64,000 bases of DNA from Acidobacteriota bacterium (GCA_013289855.1 JABCZD010000008.1:124001-188000), one strand, 5' to 3'; shown: positions 52,270 through 61,473, numbered from the stretch's first letter. Notes: a model not told the origin generated them from the letters alone. Made by a program: numbers and translations.

Positions 52270-55200
52270 TCAGGGCGCGGTCTGCCGATTGTAATTCGGA
52301 TACTCCGGCTTGTGCGGTTCCGGCACGGGATGCTTCGCCAACTCTTCCAGCGCCAGGCTCACCGCTTTTTCCAGCTGCGGATCGTGCCCCTCGCTCACCG
52401 GCTTCGGCTCCATGTCCACTTCATAGTCCGGAGGCACGCCGTGATTCTCCACATCCCATTTCCCTTCGGGACTGAAAAATCCAAAGCTGGGCGAGGTCAC
52501 ATTTCCCCCATCCATCAGCGTCGGAATCCCGCCAATACCCACCAGCCCGCCCCAAGTGCGCTTGCCCACCAACGGCCCCAGTTGCGCTTCACGGAAATAC
52601 CACGGCATGGCATCCCCGCCCGAGCCCGCGAACTCATTGATGATCATTACCTTCGGCCCCAGAATCGCCGCCTGCGGTGTGCGGTAGATCGCTCCGTAAC
52701 GCGGCGCCCACCAGCTCATCAGCGTGCGCTGCATGGCGTGAATAATATAGTCGGCCGCCTGCCCACCGCTGTTGAAGCGCTCGTCGATGACCGCGCCTTG
52801 TTTGTCCAGTTGCGCAAAATAGTAGCGATTAAAATTTGTTAGCCCGCCCAGCGCGGTGTCCGGCAAATACACATACGCCAATTTCCCAGCGCTCAGCTCC
52901 TGCACTTTGCGCCGGTTCGCTTCAATCCACGCCAGATTGCGCAAAGTAAGATCCTCTCCGACGGGCGTCACGGTGACGTCGCGCGCATCCTTGCCGCTGG
53001 CGTCGGAAGCGACCTTGAGCACCACCTGCGTCCCCGTGGTCGCCTCCAGCAATCGCTGAATGTCATCAGAGCCACTCAGCTCTTGGCCGCCAATCGCCAG
53101 AATGAAATCTCCCTCCGCGACTTTCACTCCCGGCTCCGTCAACGGCGCACGCGTCTGCGGATTCCAGTGCTCGCCGGTGTAAATGCGTTTGATGCGGTAG
53201 CGGCCATTTACAATTTCGTAGTCCGCGCCCAGCAAACCACCCGGCACGCGCGCTGGATGTGCAATCGTTCCACCGAAGCCGCGCAGATGCCCGATCGAAA
53301 AATCTCCCAGCATCTCCTGGAACAAATAATTTAGATCGCTGCGGGATCCCACCTCGTCTAGATACGGGCGGAATTTCGCTTCCTCCGCCACGGTGTTCAC
53401 GCCGTGATAGTGCGCATCGTAAAAGAAGCTCCGCTCCACTTGCCAGATCTCGTGAAACATCTGCCGCCACTCGGCGCGCGGATCCACGCGCACTTCCATG
53501 CGGGATATATCCAATCTGCCTTCGCCGGGTTTCACCGGCACATCCGCGGCCACGATTAGAAACGTCGGTGCGGCGCCGCCCGGCGCTGGCGCACCATCGC
53601 CGCCAGCCATCTCCAACAGCATCTTGTTCCCGTCGAACGAAAGATCAAATCCCGCTACGTGCTCTGCCAGCTTCTCAGTTTTCTTCGTCTTCAACTCAAA
53701 CCGCGACAGCGTCAACCCGCGACCCATCGCGAATCTTCCGCCGCCCTCCAGCAAGTACAGCGTGCCTTCCTTGCCCGCTGTGAGACCGGCGAAATTGGCC
53801 GCCGGAATCGGCAACGCCACCGCGCGATCCTCCAGATGCTCCAGATCAATCTTCACCGGCTTGGCTTTTTCTGTTTTCTCCGGCTTCCCTGCCTCATCCG
53901 GCTTCTTGGCCGCGGCATCCGATGCGGCCTTATCGGCGGATTTGTCCCCAGCACCAGCGGCATCGCCGTCTTTCTTATCTTTCGCGTCCGGTTTTTTCTC
54001 GTCCTCGCTCTGCACCGCAATCGGCGAAGCCGTATCCGATGCCAGCGCCAAGCCATACACGCTGCGCGTCACGCTGAACGCGTCGCTGCTCATGTCCAGG
54101 CCGCTGGTCGTCGTCCCGTAATTCGTACTTTCCGTGAAATACAAATACTTCCCGCCGCGATCAAACGCGGGAAAGCGCACGTCGCTCATCCCATCGCTGA
54201 CCTGCGTGCTCTTCCCCGTGGCCACCGAGTACAGAAATAGCGCATGAAAGCGATTCGGCACGGTCTGCGTGTACGCCAGCCACTTCGAATCCGGCGACCA
54301 CGACGCGTCGTAATCGCCATCGTCCACAAACGCTTTGTCGATCACCGTAGCTTTTCCAGCTACGGTATCCAGCACCCAGATCTCCGTCTTGTTGTCGTGA
54401 AACGCGATTAACTTCGCATCCGGCGACCAGTGCGGCGAAAAATAATACGTCGCATCATTCGCCAGCGGAAACTTCTTCACCTCGCCCGCGCCGGTCTGAC
54501 TGCTGACGTGCAACGCATATTGCCCAGACTCATCAGAAAAATAAGCGATGCTCTGCCCGTCCGGTGACCACGCCGGATCACGTTCCATCACCCCCGGCGT
54601 ATTGGTGATGTCCCGCGTGGCGCTCTCTTTGGCCGGCACGGTAAGAATCTCGCCATGCGCCTCAAAAACCGCGCGGACTCCCGTCGGCGAAATCCCATAG
54701 TTCTGAATGTCCCGCTCCACCGGAGAAATGCGCGCCCGTACATCCGGCAGGTCCGCGCTCACATCCACGTTGATCTGCTGCGTCTTCCCGCTGGCCGCGT
54801 CGTACAAAAACAATTCGCCAAAGCGGTCGTACACGATTCCGCCCGGCCCTGCACTCGCCGAACGAATATCCGCCCCGTCGTTCTTCACCACTTCCTTCAC
54901 CGCTTTCGTCGCCGGCTCAAACCGGAACAGCGTCGTCGCGCCGTTGCGGTCGGAAAGAAAATAAACGTTTTTGTCCACCCACATCGGCGCGTAATCGTTC
55001 GAGCGCTCTTTCGGCACTTTCACCACGTCCAGCGTGGCCATGTCCGCGATCCACACCGAGCTGGCCAACCCGCCGCGATAATTTTTCCACGCCACATACG
55101 CCGAATAATTAAACGCCGCGCCGCCGCCCACCGGCGAGTACGCAAGATATTTTCCATCCGCAGAAAAATTCCCCGCAAACGCCATCGGCAAAGGCAGCGC

Positions 55201-55650
55201 CGTCGCCAGCCCGCCATTCACCGACACCTTAAACAGCTTGGTATACCGCGGGCTGCCGCTCTCGCGGTTCGACCGGAAAATCACGTTCTTCCCGTCCGGC
55301 ATCCATCCCACCGCCGCATCCGCCGCCGGATGATGCGTAAGCCGCTTCGGCACCCCGCCAATCGTGGGCACCACGAATACATCCGTGTTCCCGTCGTACT
55401 CTCCGGTAAACGCAATGGTGTTTCCATCCGGCGAAAACACCGGGTCCGTCTCAATCCCCGTCCCCGTCGTCAACCGCACCGCGTGCCCGCCGACGCGCTC
55501 CACCGTCCACAAATCTCCCGCATACGAAAACACAATCACCTTGCCGTTAAACGCCGGCCGCTGCAGCAAAGGATGTCCACCCTGCGCGGCAAGCATCAAC
55601 GGACAAAGCACAGCAATAATTAAGGAAAAAAACAGGTGGGTCACACGCAT
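52270..55650 (-). CDS. tricorn-like S41 family protease with beta-propeller and PDZ domains
   Basis: This exported protein of about 1126 residues has a Sec signal (MRVTHLFFSLIIAVLCPLML). WD40/PD40-like propeller repeats (FSPDGNTIAFTGEYDGNTDV; WSPDGQSIAYFSDESGQY) cover roughly residues 35-540. A Lys/Asp/Ala-rich linker (about 560-610) follows, then a tricorn C1 region, a PDZ domain (VAEGDFILAIGGQELSGSDD) and the S41 catalytic domain with the nucleophile Ser in NEFAGSGGDAMPWYF. GGAG lies 9 bases before the ATG at 55650; ATG 55665 is the alternative. It should degrade peptides in the periplasm. The charged linker is unusually long. Confidence 0.93.
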   Translation of the reverse strand: MRVTHLFFSLIIAVLCPLMLAAQGGHPLLQRPAFNGKVIVFSYAGDLWTVERVGGHAVRLTTGTGIETDPVFSPDGNTIAFTGEYDGNTDVFVVPTIGGVPKRLTHHPAADAAVGWMPDGKNVIFRSNRESGSPRYTKLFKVSVNGGLATALPLPMAFAGNFSADGKYLAYSPVGGGAAFNYSAYVAWKNYRGGLASSVWIADMATLDVVKVPKERSNDYAPMWVDKNVYFLSDRNGATTLFRFEPATKAVKEVVKNDGADIRSASAGPGGIVYDRFGELFLYDAASGKTQQINVDVSADLPDVRARISPVERDIQNYGISPTGVRAVFEAHGEILTVPAKESATRDITNTPGVMERDPAWSPDGQSIAYFSDESGQYALHVSSQTGAGEVKKFPLANDATYYFSPHWSPDAKLIAFHDNKTEIWVLDTVAGKATVIDKAFVDDGDYDASWSPDSKWLAYTQTVPNRFHALFLYSVATGKSTQVSDGMSDVRFPAFDRGGKYLYFTESTNYGTTTSGLDMSSDAFSVTRSVYGLALASDTASPIAVQSEDEKKPDAKDKKDGDAAGAGDKSADKAASDAAAKKPDEAGKPEKTEKAKPVKIDLEHLEDRAVALPIPAANFAGLTAGKEGTLYLLEGGGRFAMGRGLTLSRFELKTKKTEKLAEHVAGFDLSFDGNKMLLEMAGGDGAPAPGGAAPTFLIVAADVPVKPGEGRLDISRMEVRVDPRAEWRQMFHEIWQVERSFFYDAHYHGVNTVAEEAKFRPYLDEVGSRSDLNYLFQEMLGDFSIGHLRGFGGTIAHPARVPGGLLGADYEIVNGRYRIKRIYTGEHWNPQTRAPLTEPGVKVAEGDFILAIGGQELSGSDDIQRLLEATTGTQVVLKVASDASGKDARDVTVTPVGEDLTLRNLAWIEANRRKVQELSAGKLAYVYLPDTALGGLTNFNRYYFAQLDKQGAVIDERFNSGGQAADYIIHAMQRTLMSWWAPRYGAIYRTPQAAILGPKVMIINEFAGSGGDAMPWYFREAQLGPLVGKRTWGGLVGIGGIPTLMDGGNVTSPSFGFFSPEGKWDVENHGVPPDYEVDMEPKPVSEGHDPQLEKAVSLALEELAKHPVPEPHKPEYPNYNRQTAP

Positions 55651-55786
55651 CTTTATTTTCTCCATTACTTATAGGCACGCATAATACACCAACCCCTGGC
55701 ATGTGACGTATCGCCACCGCTGATGGGTACTTCAGGGTTTGTGTGAGACAAGAATCTTTGTGCGCCGCAGCTTTCAACCGCCCTGC

Positions 55787-56461
55787 TCATCCAATGTGGA
55801 GCGTCACCGACTCCATCAACTCCTTCATCCCATTCCAAGTAATCTGCACCCCAATGCAAACCAAAAAGAACGACGACAGTTGCGTGATCACCGTCATTCC
55901 CGTTGGACCGAGCATCCGCCCCAAACGCTCTGCAAATCCATAACACAAAAAAATACTGACCGCGATCAACACCAATCCGACCAGTGCCGCGATAATCGTC
56001 AAGGGATGAAAGGGATGCCGGTGCGCCGCGTTCGCTCCCAGCGTAATTGCCACGGAAATCGATCCCGGCCCCACAGTCAGCGGCAACGTCAACGGATAAA
56101 ACGCCTGCCGAAATGTATCCTGCGGCTGCACGGTCCTGTGCACATCGTGTTTCTCATCGTCTCGCTGCCTCAGCAACGCCCAGCCTGTAGCAATCACGAT
56201 GAGCCCTCCGCCCACCTGCACCACCGGCAGCGAAATCCCAAAAAACGCCAAGATATAAGTCCCCACAAAATAAGACCCAATCAGCAACAAAAAACTATTC
56301 ACCGCAATCCGCCACGACAATGCTTTTCGCGCGTCCGTCGTGTATCCGCTGGTCAGCACCAGAAAAAACGGGCTCCCACCGATCGGATCCACAATAGGAA
56401 ACAACGCCACCAGCACTAGCAATAAATTTTTCGCCGCATCTTGCATGGGTTCGGTCACCAT
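55787..56461 (-). CDS. MarC family integral membrane protein
   Basis: This inner-membrane protein of 224 residues has six predicted helices and MarC/UPF0056 signatures: LFPIVDPIGGSPFFLVLTSGY in the first helix pair, QVGGGLIVIATGWALL, and PLTLPLTVGPGSISVAITLGA. A hydrophilic loop of about 20 residues with His/Asp lies at positions 100-120. ATG 56461 or the ATG five codons later may be the start. Despite the name, a role in multiple antibiotic resistance is not supported for this family; transport function is unknown. A tRNA gene lies 108 bases upstream on the same strand. Confidence 0.9.
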   Translation of the reverse strand: MVTEPMQDAAKNLLLVLVALFPIVDPIGGSPFFLVLTSGYTTDARKALSWRIAVNSFLLLIGSYFVGTYILAFFGISLPVVQVGGGLIVIATGWALLRQRDDEKHDVHRTVQPQDTFRQAFYPLTLPLTVGPGSISVAITLGANAAHRHPFHPLTIIAALVGLVLIAVSIFLCYGFAERLGRMLGPTGMTVITQLSSFFLVCIGVQITWNGMKELMESVTLHIG

Positions 56462-56568
56462 TCTCTTTAGATTTTACGTCTGTCGACCGGACACATGTCC
56501 ACAGGACTCGTCGGCTAGCGGGATCCAGAAGTTAAACTACATGATTTGGAAGGTGTTGCAAGAAAAAC

Positions 56569-56643
56569 TGGAGCCGAGAGCGAGAGTTGAACTCGCGACC
56601 TGCCGATTACGAATCGGCTGCTCTACCACTGAGCTACCTCGGC
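56569..56643 (-). tRNA. tRNA-Thr (anticodon CGT), CCA encoded
   Basis: Read on the minus strand the gene begins GCCGAGGTAGCTCAG, has D arm AGCTCAGTGGTAGAGCA, anticodon stem-loop CCGAT-TCGTAAT-CGG with anticodon CGT, T arm with GTTCAAC, and ends CTCTCGGCT followed by genomic CCA. All four stems pair, with one G-U in the acceptor. A run of five T starts one base after CCA and may end the transcript. Confidence 0.95.
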
Positions 56644-56815
56644 CTGCCTTTACGACAATAGCATTCGCAGAAATTTTCTGTCAATTCACCGGTGCACCGC
56701 GGTTTCCCCGGCGCTTGCTTCGAAGAGGCTACGAAGCCAGCAGGAATTACGGTATTATCTGGCGGGCCGACCCGGCCGGGTTCGAACCATTATCCACCAC
56801 AGGAGGAACACACCC

Positions 56816-57085
56816 ATGATCAAGAGAAACTTGCTAGTAGCTCTCGCGCTCTGCGTAGCCTTTGCCGCGCTTGCCTTTGCCCAAGAGCCGCCGGTCAACG
56901 TTGGCGAACGGCACGGAAACATGCGCGCCGCCCAGCAACTCATCCAGCAAGCGTGGCAAAAAGTAAACGAAGCGCAACAAGACAATCATTACAATCTGGG
57001 CGGTCACGCCGGGAAAGCCAAGGAACTTCTCGTTCAGGCCAGCGAGGAAATCAGACTCTCCGCGGACGCCGCCAATTCGCACTAG
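56816..57085 (+). CDS. short secreted helical protein of unknown function
   Basis: This 89-residue protein has a good ribosome site (AGGAGGAA about 9 bases before the ATG) and a clear Sec signal (MIKRNLLVALALCVAFAALAFAQ). The mature 66 residues are polar and helical (AAQQLIQQAWQKVNEAQQDN, AKELLVQASEEIRLSADAA), with a GGHAG turn in the middle. That looks like a small two-helix periplasmic protein. Similar short proteins are widespread in soil acidobacteria, but I know of no function. Confidence 0.8.
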   Translation: MIKRNLLVALALCVAFAALAFAQEPPVNVGERHGNMRAAQQLIQQAWQKVNEAQQDNHYNLGGHAGKAKELLVQASEEIRLSADAANSH

Positions 57086-57119
57086 CTAAGAATCGTCCGT
57101 AGAACTCCGGCAAAGCATC

Positions 57120-57734
57120 CTACATGGCGGTGCGGCCGGCGCCCTGGCGCGCTTCCTTATGAAGCGCAGCCGGGCCGCCAGTCGCCCCGCACTCCTTCCA
57201 CAGCTTCTCCCAATTCCATATCCCGTACCCCAACTCTTGCGGCAACGGGAATCCCATCTGGTGCGCCAGCATGCACACCTGCCCGCGATGGTGGGCTTCG
57301 TGCGCCAGCATATAGCACAGCATTTCCGGGCCAACCGGCCAAGCCTTGGCCCAGCCGTCTCTGCAAAACTCCTTGATGCGGCCCTCGCCGCCGAGCGCCT
57401 CGGCAAGCATCTCCGTGCAGCGTGCGCCACTCTCGGCCAATCCCGCACGGGCCTGCTTGGGCGTGCAATGCGCACGGGTAAGCTGTCGTGGAACTTTCAG
57501 GTGCGGCGCCGTGAGCCTGACCCACTTCGTGCGCACGTTGTGCATGTGCGTGAAGATCGCCACAATGCTGCGGGTCTTGCCGGGCGGTTTCGCTTTCCAC
57601 GCGGCAGGGTCCAGATGCTCGATAAGCATCTGGTTCATGCGCTCGTTGACGGCAAAAATCTGCGCTGCGGTTCGGCCCGCTGGAGCGAATTGAGCAAAAG
57701 GTTGCGTCCGAATCTTGTCTTGGCGCGTGGCCAC
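57120..57734 (-). CDS. DinB family protein
   Basis: This four-helix-bundle protein of 204 residues is of the DinB/YfiT type, a family that includes metal-binding thiol transferases. Likely metal-ligand His residues appear in IFTHMHNVR and in LAHEAHHRGQVCMLAHQMG, the hallmark third helix. No signal peptide is present, so it is cytoplasmic. The GTG start at 57734 is assumed. It is convergent with the small secreted protein gene, and the end (RQGAGRTAM) lies 35 bases from it. Thiol cofactor and substrate are unknown. Confidence 0.88.
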   Translation of the reverse strand: MATRQDKIRTQPFAQFAPAGRTAAQIFAVNERMNQMLIEHLDPAAWKAKPPGKTRSIVAIFTHMHNVRTKWVRLTAPHLKVPRQLTRAHCTPKQARAGLAESGARCTEMLAEALGGEGRIKEFCRDGWAKAWPVGPEMLCYMLAHEAHHRGQVCMLAHQMGFPLPQELGYGIWNWEKLWKECGATGGPAALHKEARQGAGRTAM

Positions 57735-57774
57735 GGTTCCCTACTCTATGCGTGCGCGCGATTTATCGCACGCC

Positions 57775-58008
57775 TTACCGCGAAAACGGATACATCGCCC
57801 AGCCAATCCCAATCCCAATCACCAAAAACAAAAACAGCGACCACGCTATGTACTTCACCCGATCCATCGGCCGCCGCCGGCTCAGAAATCCGAACGCCAC
57901 CGAAATCATCACGGCAAATACAAGCATGCCCTGGAAATGACTCAGCCGAATTCTGGAAGAAGTATCGATCATGCTCCCAATCGTGCCCCCGACCTGGACG
58001 AAGCTCAC
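57775..58008 (-). CDS. small two-helix membrane protein
   Basis: This 77-residue protein has two hydrophobic helices (GMLVFAVMISVAFGFLS and IAWSLFLFLVIGIGIGWAMY) joined by a basic loop SRRRPMDRVK. The GTG at 58008 overlaps the stop of the upstream membrane protein gene (GTGA), which suggests coupled translation; ATG 57972 is an alternative. The positively charged loop should face the cytoplasm. Function unknown. Confidence 0.7.
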   Translation of the reverse strand: MSFVQVGGTIGSMIDTSSRIRLSHFQGMLVFAVMISVAFGFLSRRRPMDRVKYIAWSLFLFLVIGIGIGWAMYPFSR

Positions 58009-58496
58009 GCCTTATGCCCCCGCGCCGCTTCAAACGCGTGCAACGCCGCCAGTAAATTCAAAATTCCCGCCGTGGCCAGAAATCGCGTGCCGTAGTCCCC
58101 GTTCGCGTGTGATACATCTGCCCCAAATTTCTCAATCGACCGCGCCACAAAATAAAATCCGCCCGCGCCCAGATCCGCCACATACCCCAGCGTGTCGAAC
58201 GCATCTCCCCCGCCCGAACTAAAAATATTTCCGCGCATCCCCGCGCCAAGCACCACCAGGACGCCCACGGTTATAAAACACGCCACCGCTCGTCCCCACA
58301 TCCTCAGCAACGCATGCCCCAGCCCAGGCACCAGCCACCCCGCCACCGCAATCGCCAGCGCGAGCGCTTCCCGCCCACTCGGCTTTTTTTGCGCTACGTA
58401 TGCAGCCCGCTCGCCGCCAGGGTGAGGCCCAGCCTGCGCCGGAACTTCTGCTCTAACCTCGGACGAAACCGCCTCGTTCCCAGTCACTTCATCCAT
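58005..58496 (-). CDS. membrane protein of unknown function, DUF6677/TM2-like
   Basis: This protein of 163 residues has an acidic N-terminal tail of about 45 residues, then at least two hydrophobic helices with the motif GWLVPGLGHALLRMWGRAVA. It resembles the TM2-type signature of small acidobacterial membrane proteins; DUF6677 is a tentative name. Further hydrophobic segments and a conserved-looking GGDAFDTLGYVADLGAGGFYF follow. Its stop overlaps the GTG of a small two-helix membrane protein, so the two probably function together. Confidence 0.75.
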   Translation of the reverse strand: MDEVTGNEAVSSEVRAEVPAQAGPHPGGERAAYVAQKKPSGREALALAIAVAGWLVPGLGHALLRMWGRAVACFITVGVLVVLGAGMRGNIFSSGGGDAFDTLGYVADLGAGGFYFVARSIEKFGADVSHANGDYGTRFLATAGILNLLAALHAFEAARGHKA

Positions 58497-58623
58497 AATT
58501 TATGTACGCACCAATTTTTTTGGAGTGCGGCGGTTTACCCTGAGCGCTTTGCGCGAAGGGCTTGACGCCACCTTCTCGGTGTACAAAGCGCCATAATCTC
58601 AAAATCACCCGCAACCGCCCTCA

Positions 58624-59802
58624 TCACGCCAGCAGCGCCAAAACCTCCGTCTGCACCGCCCCCGTCACATACGCCTCGCGCTCGCCGATATACACGTCCA
58701 CCTCGCTGCGAATCCCAAAATCCTTCAAATAAATCCCCGGCTCGACCGACGTGCACGTCCGCGGAATCAACCGCCGCACATCATGCGTCTCCAGACCATC
58801 CATGTTCGCACCATTCCCATGAATCGCTTCGCCGATATTATGTCCCGTGCGATGGAAAAAGTATTTCCCGTAACCCGCTTTCTCAATCACGTCGCGCGCC
58901 GCCTTATCCACTTCCCAGCCTTGCAGCACTTTACCCGCCGCCACGCGCGAGCGAATCAGCACCACAGCCTTATCGCGCGCCTCGCGCACCACCCGAAAAA
59001 CCTTGGCATATTTCTCCGGCACCGTCGCTCCCAGATAACCCACCCAGGTAATGTCGTAATACACGCTCCCGGGCTTCTTCATCTTTCCCCAAACATCCAG
59101 CAGCAAAAAATCCCCTTCGCCAATCGCCGCCGATTTTTCCGCCGTTGGCCCATAATGCGGATCGCTGGCGTTCGCCCCCACCGCCACGTCCGGCCCTTCA
59201 TCCGTAACAACTCCCGCCGCGGCAAACTCCCGCAGAATAAATTCCTTCAAATCAAACTCCGACACCGCCTTCTTTTCCCGCACCCGGTCGCCGGCCAGCT
59301 TAAATGCCCCCGCCACAATCCGGTCAATCGCCGCTCCCGCCGCCCTATGCGACGCCAACTGCCCCGGCGTCCAGCACGCCTCGTATTTTTGTACCAAATC
59401 CGCAGAGCTGACCACCTTCGCCCCCGCCCCGCGCACCAACTCAACCGTTCCCGCGTCCACCATCGCCACATAAGGAATTTCATTCTTCGGCGAATACTGC
59501 ATCGCAACGCGCTTCGCGCCACCGAGCAGCCTCTTCAAATTCCCCTGCAACTCCCCGTACCCCGCATAGTACAAAGCCGCCCCCGGCAAACTTTCCAGCG
59601 CCGCCGTCTCAATCTTGTGCAACAACTTTCGTGGCGCGCCTTTCGCCGGAATAAAATAAAACCACCGCCGCGTCCTCATCCCCTCCGGCAATTTCAGTAG
59701 CCGCAGCGCAATGGGATCCCGCCCGCGAAAATCGTAGAACAACCACCCGTCGAGCCCCGCCGCCAGCAAATCTTTCTGAATCTCTTTAATAGCCACGCTC
59801 AT
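58624..59802 (-). CDS. M24 family metallopeptidase (Xaa-Pro peptidase-like)
   Basis: This aminopeptidase-P-like enzyme has an N-terminal creatinase-like domain (LAAGLDGWLFYDFRGRDPIA) and a pita-bread catalytic domain with the dinuclear metal residues: Asp in LLLDVWGKM and YYDITWVGYLG, His in FHRTGHNIGEAIHG and Glu in TSVEPGIYL. The start is set at ATG 59802 (MSVAIKEIQ), with GGAG about 8 bases upstream; the open frame to 59892 translates a family C repeat and is rejected. No signal peptide, so cytoplasmic. It cleaves X-Pro dipeptides or similar peptides. Confidence 0.92.
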   Translation of the reverse strand: MSVAIKEIQKDLLAAGLDGWLFYDFRGRDPIALRLLKLPEGMRTRRWFYFIPAKGAPRKLLHKIETAALESLPGAALYYAGYGELQGNLKRLLGGAKRVAMQYSPKNEIPYVAMVDAGTVELVRGAGAKVVSSADLVQKYEACWTPGQLASHRAAGAAIDRIVAGAFKLAGDRVREKKAVSEFDLKEFILREFAAAGVVTDEGPDVAVGANASDPHYGPTAEKSAAIGEGDFLLLDVWGKMKKPGSVYYDITWVGYLGATVPEKYAKVFRVVREARDKAVVLIRSRVAAGKVLQGWEVDKAARDVIEKAGYGKYFFHRTGHNIGEAIHGNGANMDGLETHDVRRLIPRTCTSVEPGIYLKDFGIRSEVDVYIGEREAYVTGAVQTEVLALLA

Positions 59803-59832
59803 CAAGGACACTCCGCAATAACTGAATGGAAA

Positions 59833-59876
59833 TTTGAACGCCGAGAACGCGGAGTGCGCAGAGAACAAGAAGAAAT
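59833..59876. repeat. dispersed CTCTGCG-rich repeat, family C copy 2 (inverted)
   Basis: The reverse complement reads CTTCTTGTTCTCTGCGCACT followed by CCGCGTTCTCGGCGTTC, matching the pattern of the tract at 24776-24813. It lies just upstream of the M24 gene and produces the spurious N-terminal extension FLFSAHSAFSAF of that open frame. Confidence 0.5.
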
Positions 59877-59948
59877 TTCGCCGCGCCCGCATCCATACAG
59901 GCCCGCGTCTACGCCGGCTATCGTAAAACCCGGCGCAATCGAATCCCG

Positions 59949-60248
59949 CTAGGCCTCTGTCGTCAACAACCCTCGCACCTGCTCCTCCGTCACCCCGCGC
60001 ACCTCAATCCGCTTCGTCCGACTCCGCTCGCCGCTCAAAATCCTAACAGCCCCGCGAGAGCAATTCAAAACGTGCGCCAGAAACTCTACCAACGCCTCAT
60101 TCGCGCGATCCTCCAGCGCCGGCGCCCGCAACCGCACCTTCAACGCCCCATCCATCTCCCCAGCAATCTCATCCTTACTAGCGCGCGGCTGCACCCGCAC
60201 CATAAACACGACCGCCCGGGTCTCGACATTAGTTTCAACTCGCAGCAC
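59949..60248 (-). CDS. DUF167 family protein (YggU-like)
   Basis: This small protein of 99 residues carries the complete DUF167 pattern: VRVQPRASKDEIAGEMDGALKVRL, then APALEDRANEALVEFLA, SRGAVRILSGERSRTKRIEVRG. The family fold is a small alpha/beta protein; its function is not established, though it often neighbours yggS-type and cell-division genes. Start GTG 60248 is assumed; ATG codons downstream would truncate the first strand. A yggS-like gene lies 1.2 kb away on the same strand. Confidence 0.9.
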   Translation of the reverse strand: MLRVETNVETRAVVFMVRVQPRASKDEIAGEMDGALKVRLRAPALEDRANEALVEFLAHVLNCSRGAVRILSGERSRTKRIEVRGVTEEQVRGLLTTEA

Positions 60249-60257
60249 AATTCGCCG

Positions 60258-60290
60258 TTGTAGCGGCCGCCTTCTGAGGCGGTCGCCTTT
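60258..60290. repeat. dispersed intergenic hairpin repeat, family A copy 2
   Basis: This is the inverted form of the repeat at 2524-2557, with a single C/T difference across about 33 bases (TTGTAGCGGCCGCC...GGCGGTCGCC). It lies in the gap between the DUF167 and old-yellow-enzyme genes. Confidence 0.7.
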
Positions 60291-60323
60291 CCGCTCGTTC
60301 CACCTGAGCGAAAACGATATCTC

Positions 60324-61382
60324 TCACCACGCTCTCTCATACTGCACCGGCGCCTTAATCTTCACCTCCAGCGCCTTCGCCGCCCGCCGCGGCCAATACG
60401 GATCTCGCAAAAGTTGCCGCGCCAAGAACACCATGTCCGCCTGCCCGGTCGCCACAATCGTATCCGCTTGCGCCGCGTCCGTAATCATTCCCACCGCCCC
60501 GGTAGCGATCCCCGTCTGCTTTCGTATCTCTGCGGCAAACTTCACCTGATACCCCGGCCCCACAAGAATTGTCGCCCCCGCCACATTCCCGCCAGACGAC
60601 GCGTCGATCAAATCCACGCCCATCCCTTTCAACTTTTTCCCCAACGCAATCGTCGCGTCCAAATTCCACCCGTCTTCCACCCAATCCGTGGCCGACACCC
60701 GATAAAACAGCGGCAATCTCTCCGGCCAAACTTCTCGCACCGCTTCCACCACCCGCAGCGGCAGCCGCACCCGATTCTCAAAACTCCCGCCATACTCATC
60801 CGTCCGCAAATTCGATAGCGGCGAGAGAAATTCGTGCAGCAAATATCCGTGCGCCGAATGAATCTCGATCACTTCAAATCCCGCCGCCAGCGCACGTTCC
60901 GCCCCGCGACGAAAATCCGCCACCACGCCATCAATCTCCGCCAAACTCAAAGCCCGCGGCAAAGGATAATCGTCATTAAACGGAACCGCGCTCGGCGCCA
61001 CCGGTTCCCACCCGCCATCCGCAATCGCAATTTTCTTCCCGCCCAACCACGGCGCCCCAGTACTTCCCTTCCTCCCGGAATGCGCCAACTGCATCCCCGC
61101 CACCGCACCATGCTCGCGAATAAATTTCGTAATCGGCCGCCACGATTCCACGTGCGCATCCAGATAAATCCCCGTGTCCGCGCCAGAAATCCGCCCCACC
61201 GCCTGCACCGCCGACGCCTCCGTAAACACCAGCCCCGCCCCACCCACCGCCCGGCTCCCCAAATGCACCAAATGCCACGTCTGCGGATGCCCATCCACCG
61301 CCGAGTACTCGCACATCGGCGAAACCACAATCCGATTCTTAAACTCCACGTCCCGCATCTTAATCGCCGTAAATAGCGCCAT
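60324..61382 (-). CDS. NADH:flavin oxidoreductase, old yellow enzyme family (YqjM/NamA-like)
   Basis: This FMN-dependent ene-reductase of 352 residues belongs to the thermophilic-like OYE class. It shows the class-specific Cys in RIVVSPMCEYSA (tunes FMN), the substrate-binding His pair in EVIEIHSAHGYLLHEFLSP, SNLRTDEYGGSFENRVRLP, and the phosphate-binding end GMITDAAQAD plus ADMVFLARQLLRDPYWP. A C-terminal Trp (QYERAW) matches the arginine/tryptophan finger region of YqjM-like enzymes. No signal, cytoplasmic. Substrates are likely alpha,beta-unsaturated carbonyls. Confidence 0.93.
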   Translation of the reverse strand: MALFTAIKMRDVEFKNRIVVSPMCEYSAVDGHPQTWHLVHLGSRAVGGAGLVFTEASAVQAVGRISGADTGIYLDAHVESWRPITKFIREHGAVAGMQLAHSGRKGSTGAPWLGGKKIAIADGGWEPVAPSAVPFNDDYPLPRALSLAEIDGVVADFRRGAERALAAGFEVIEIHSAHGYLLHEFLSPLSNLRTDEYGGSFENRVRLPLRVVEAVREVWPERLPLFYRVSATDWVEDGWNLDATIALGKKLKGMGVDLIDASSGGNVAGATILVGPGYQVKFAAEIRKQTGIATGAVGMITDAAQADTIVATGQADMVFLARQLLRDPYWPRRAAKALEVKIKAPVQYERAW

Positions 61383-61430
61383 ACTTCGTACCCTCTTCCG
61401 TTACTTCTCGGTCTTCCAGACGTTCCATGT

Positions 61431-61473
61431 CTTCTCTGTGAACTCTGTGCCTCTGCATTCTCTGCGTTAAGTC
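61431..61473. repeat. dispersed CTCTGCG-rich repeat, family C copy 3
   Basis: CTTCTCTGTGAACTCTGTGC is followed by CTCTGCATTCTCTGCGTTAAGTC. It has the same unit structure as the tracts at 24776-24813 and 59833-59876 and lies between the old yellow enzyme and YggS-like genes. Confidence 0.55.

Noticed and set aside
56765..56805. tRNA-like T arm GGGTTCGAACC with ACCA nearby
   Set aside because: The stem does not pair in cloverleaf geometry and no D or anticodon arm lies upstream.
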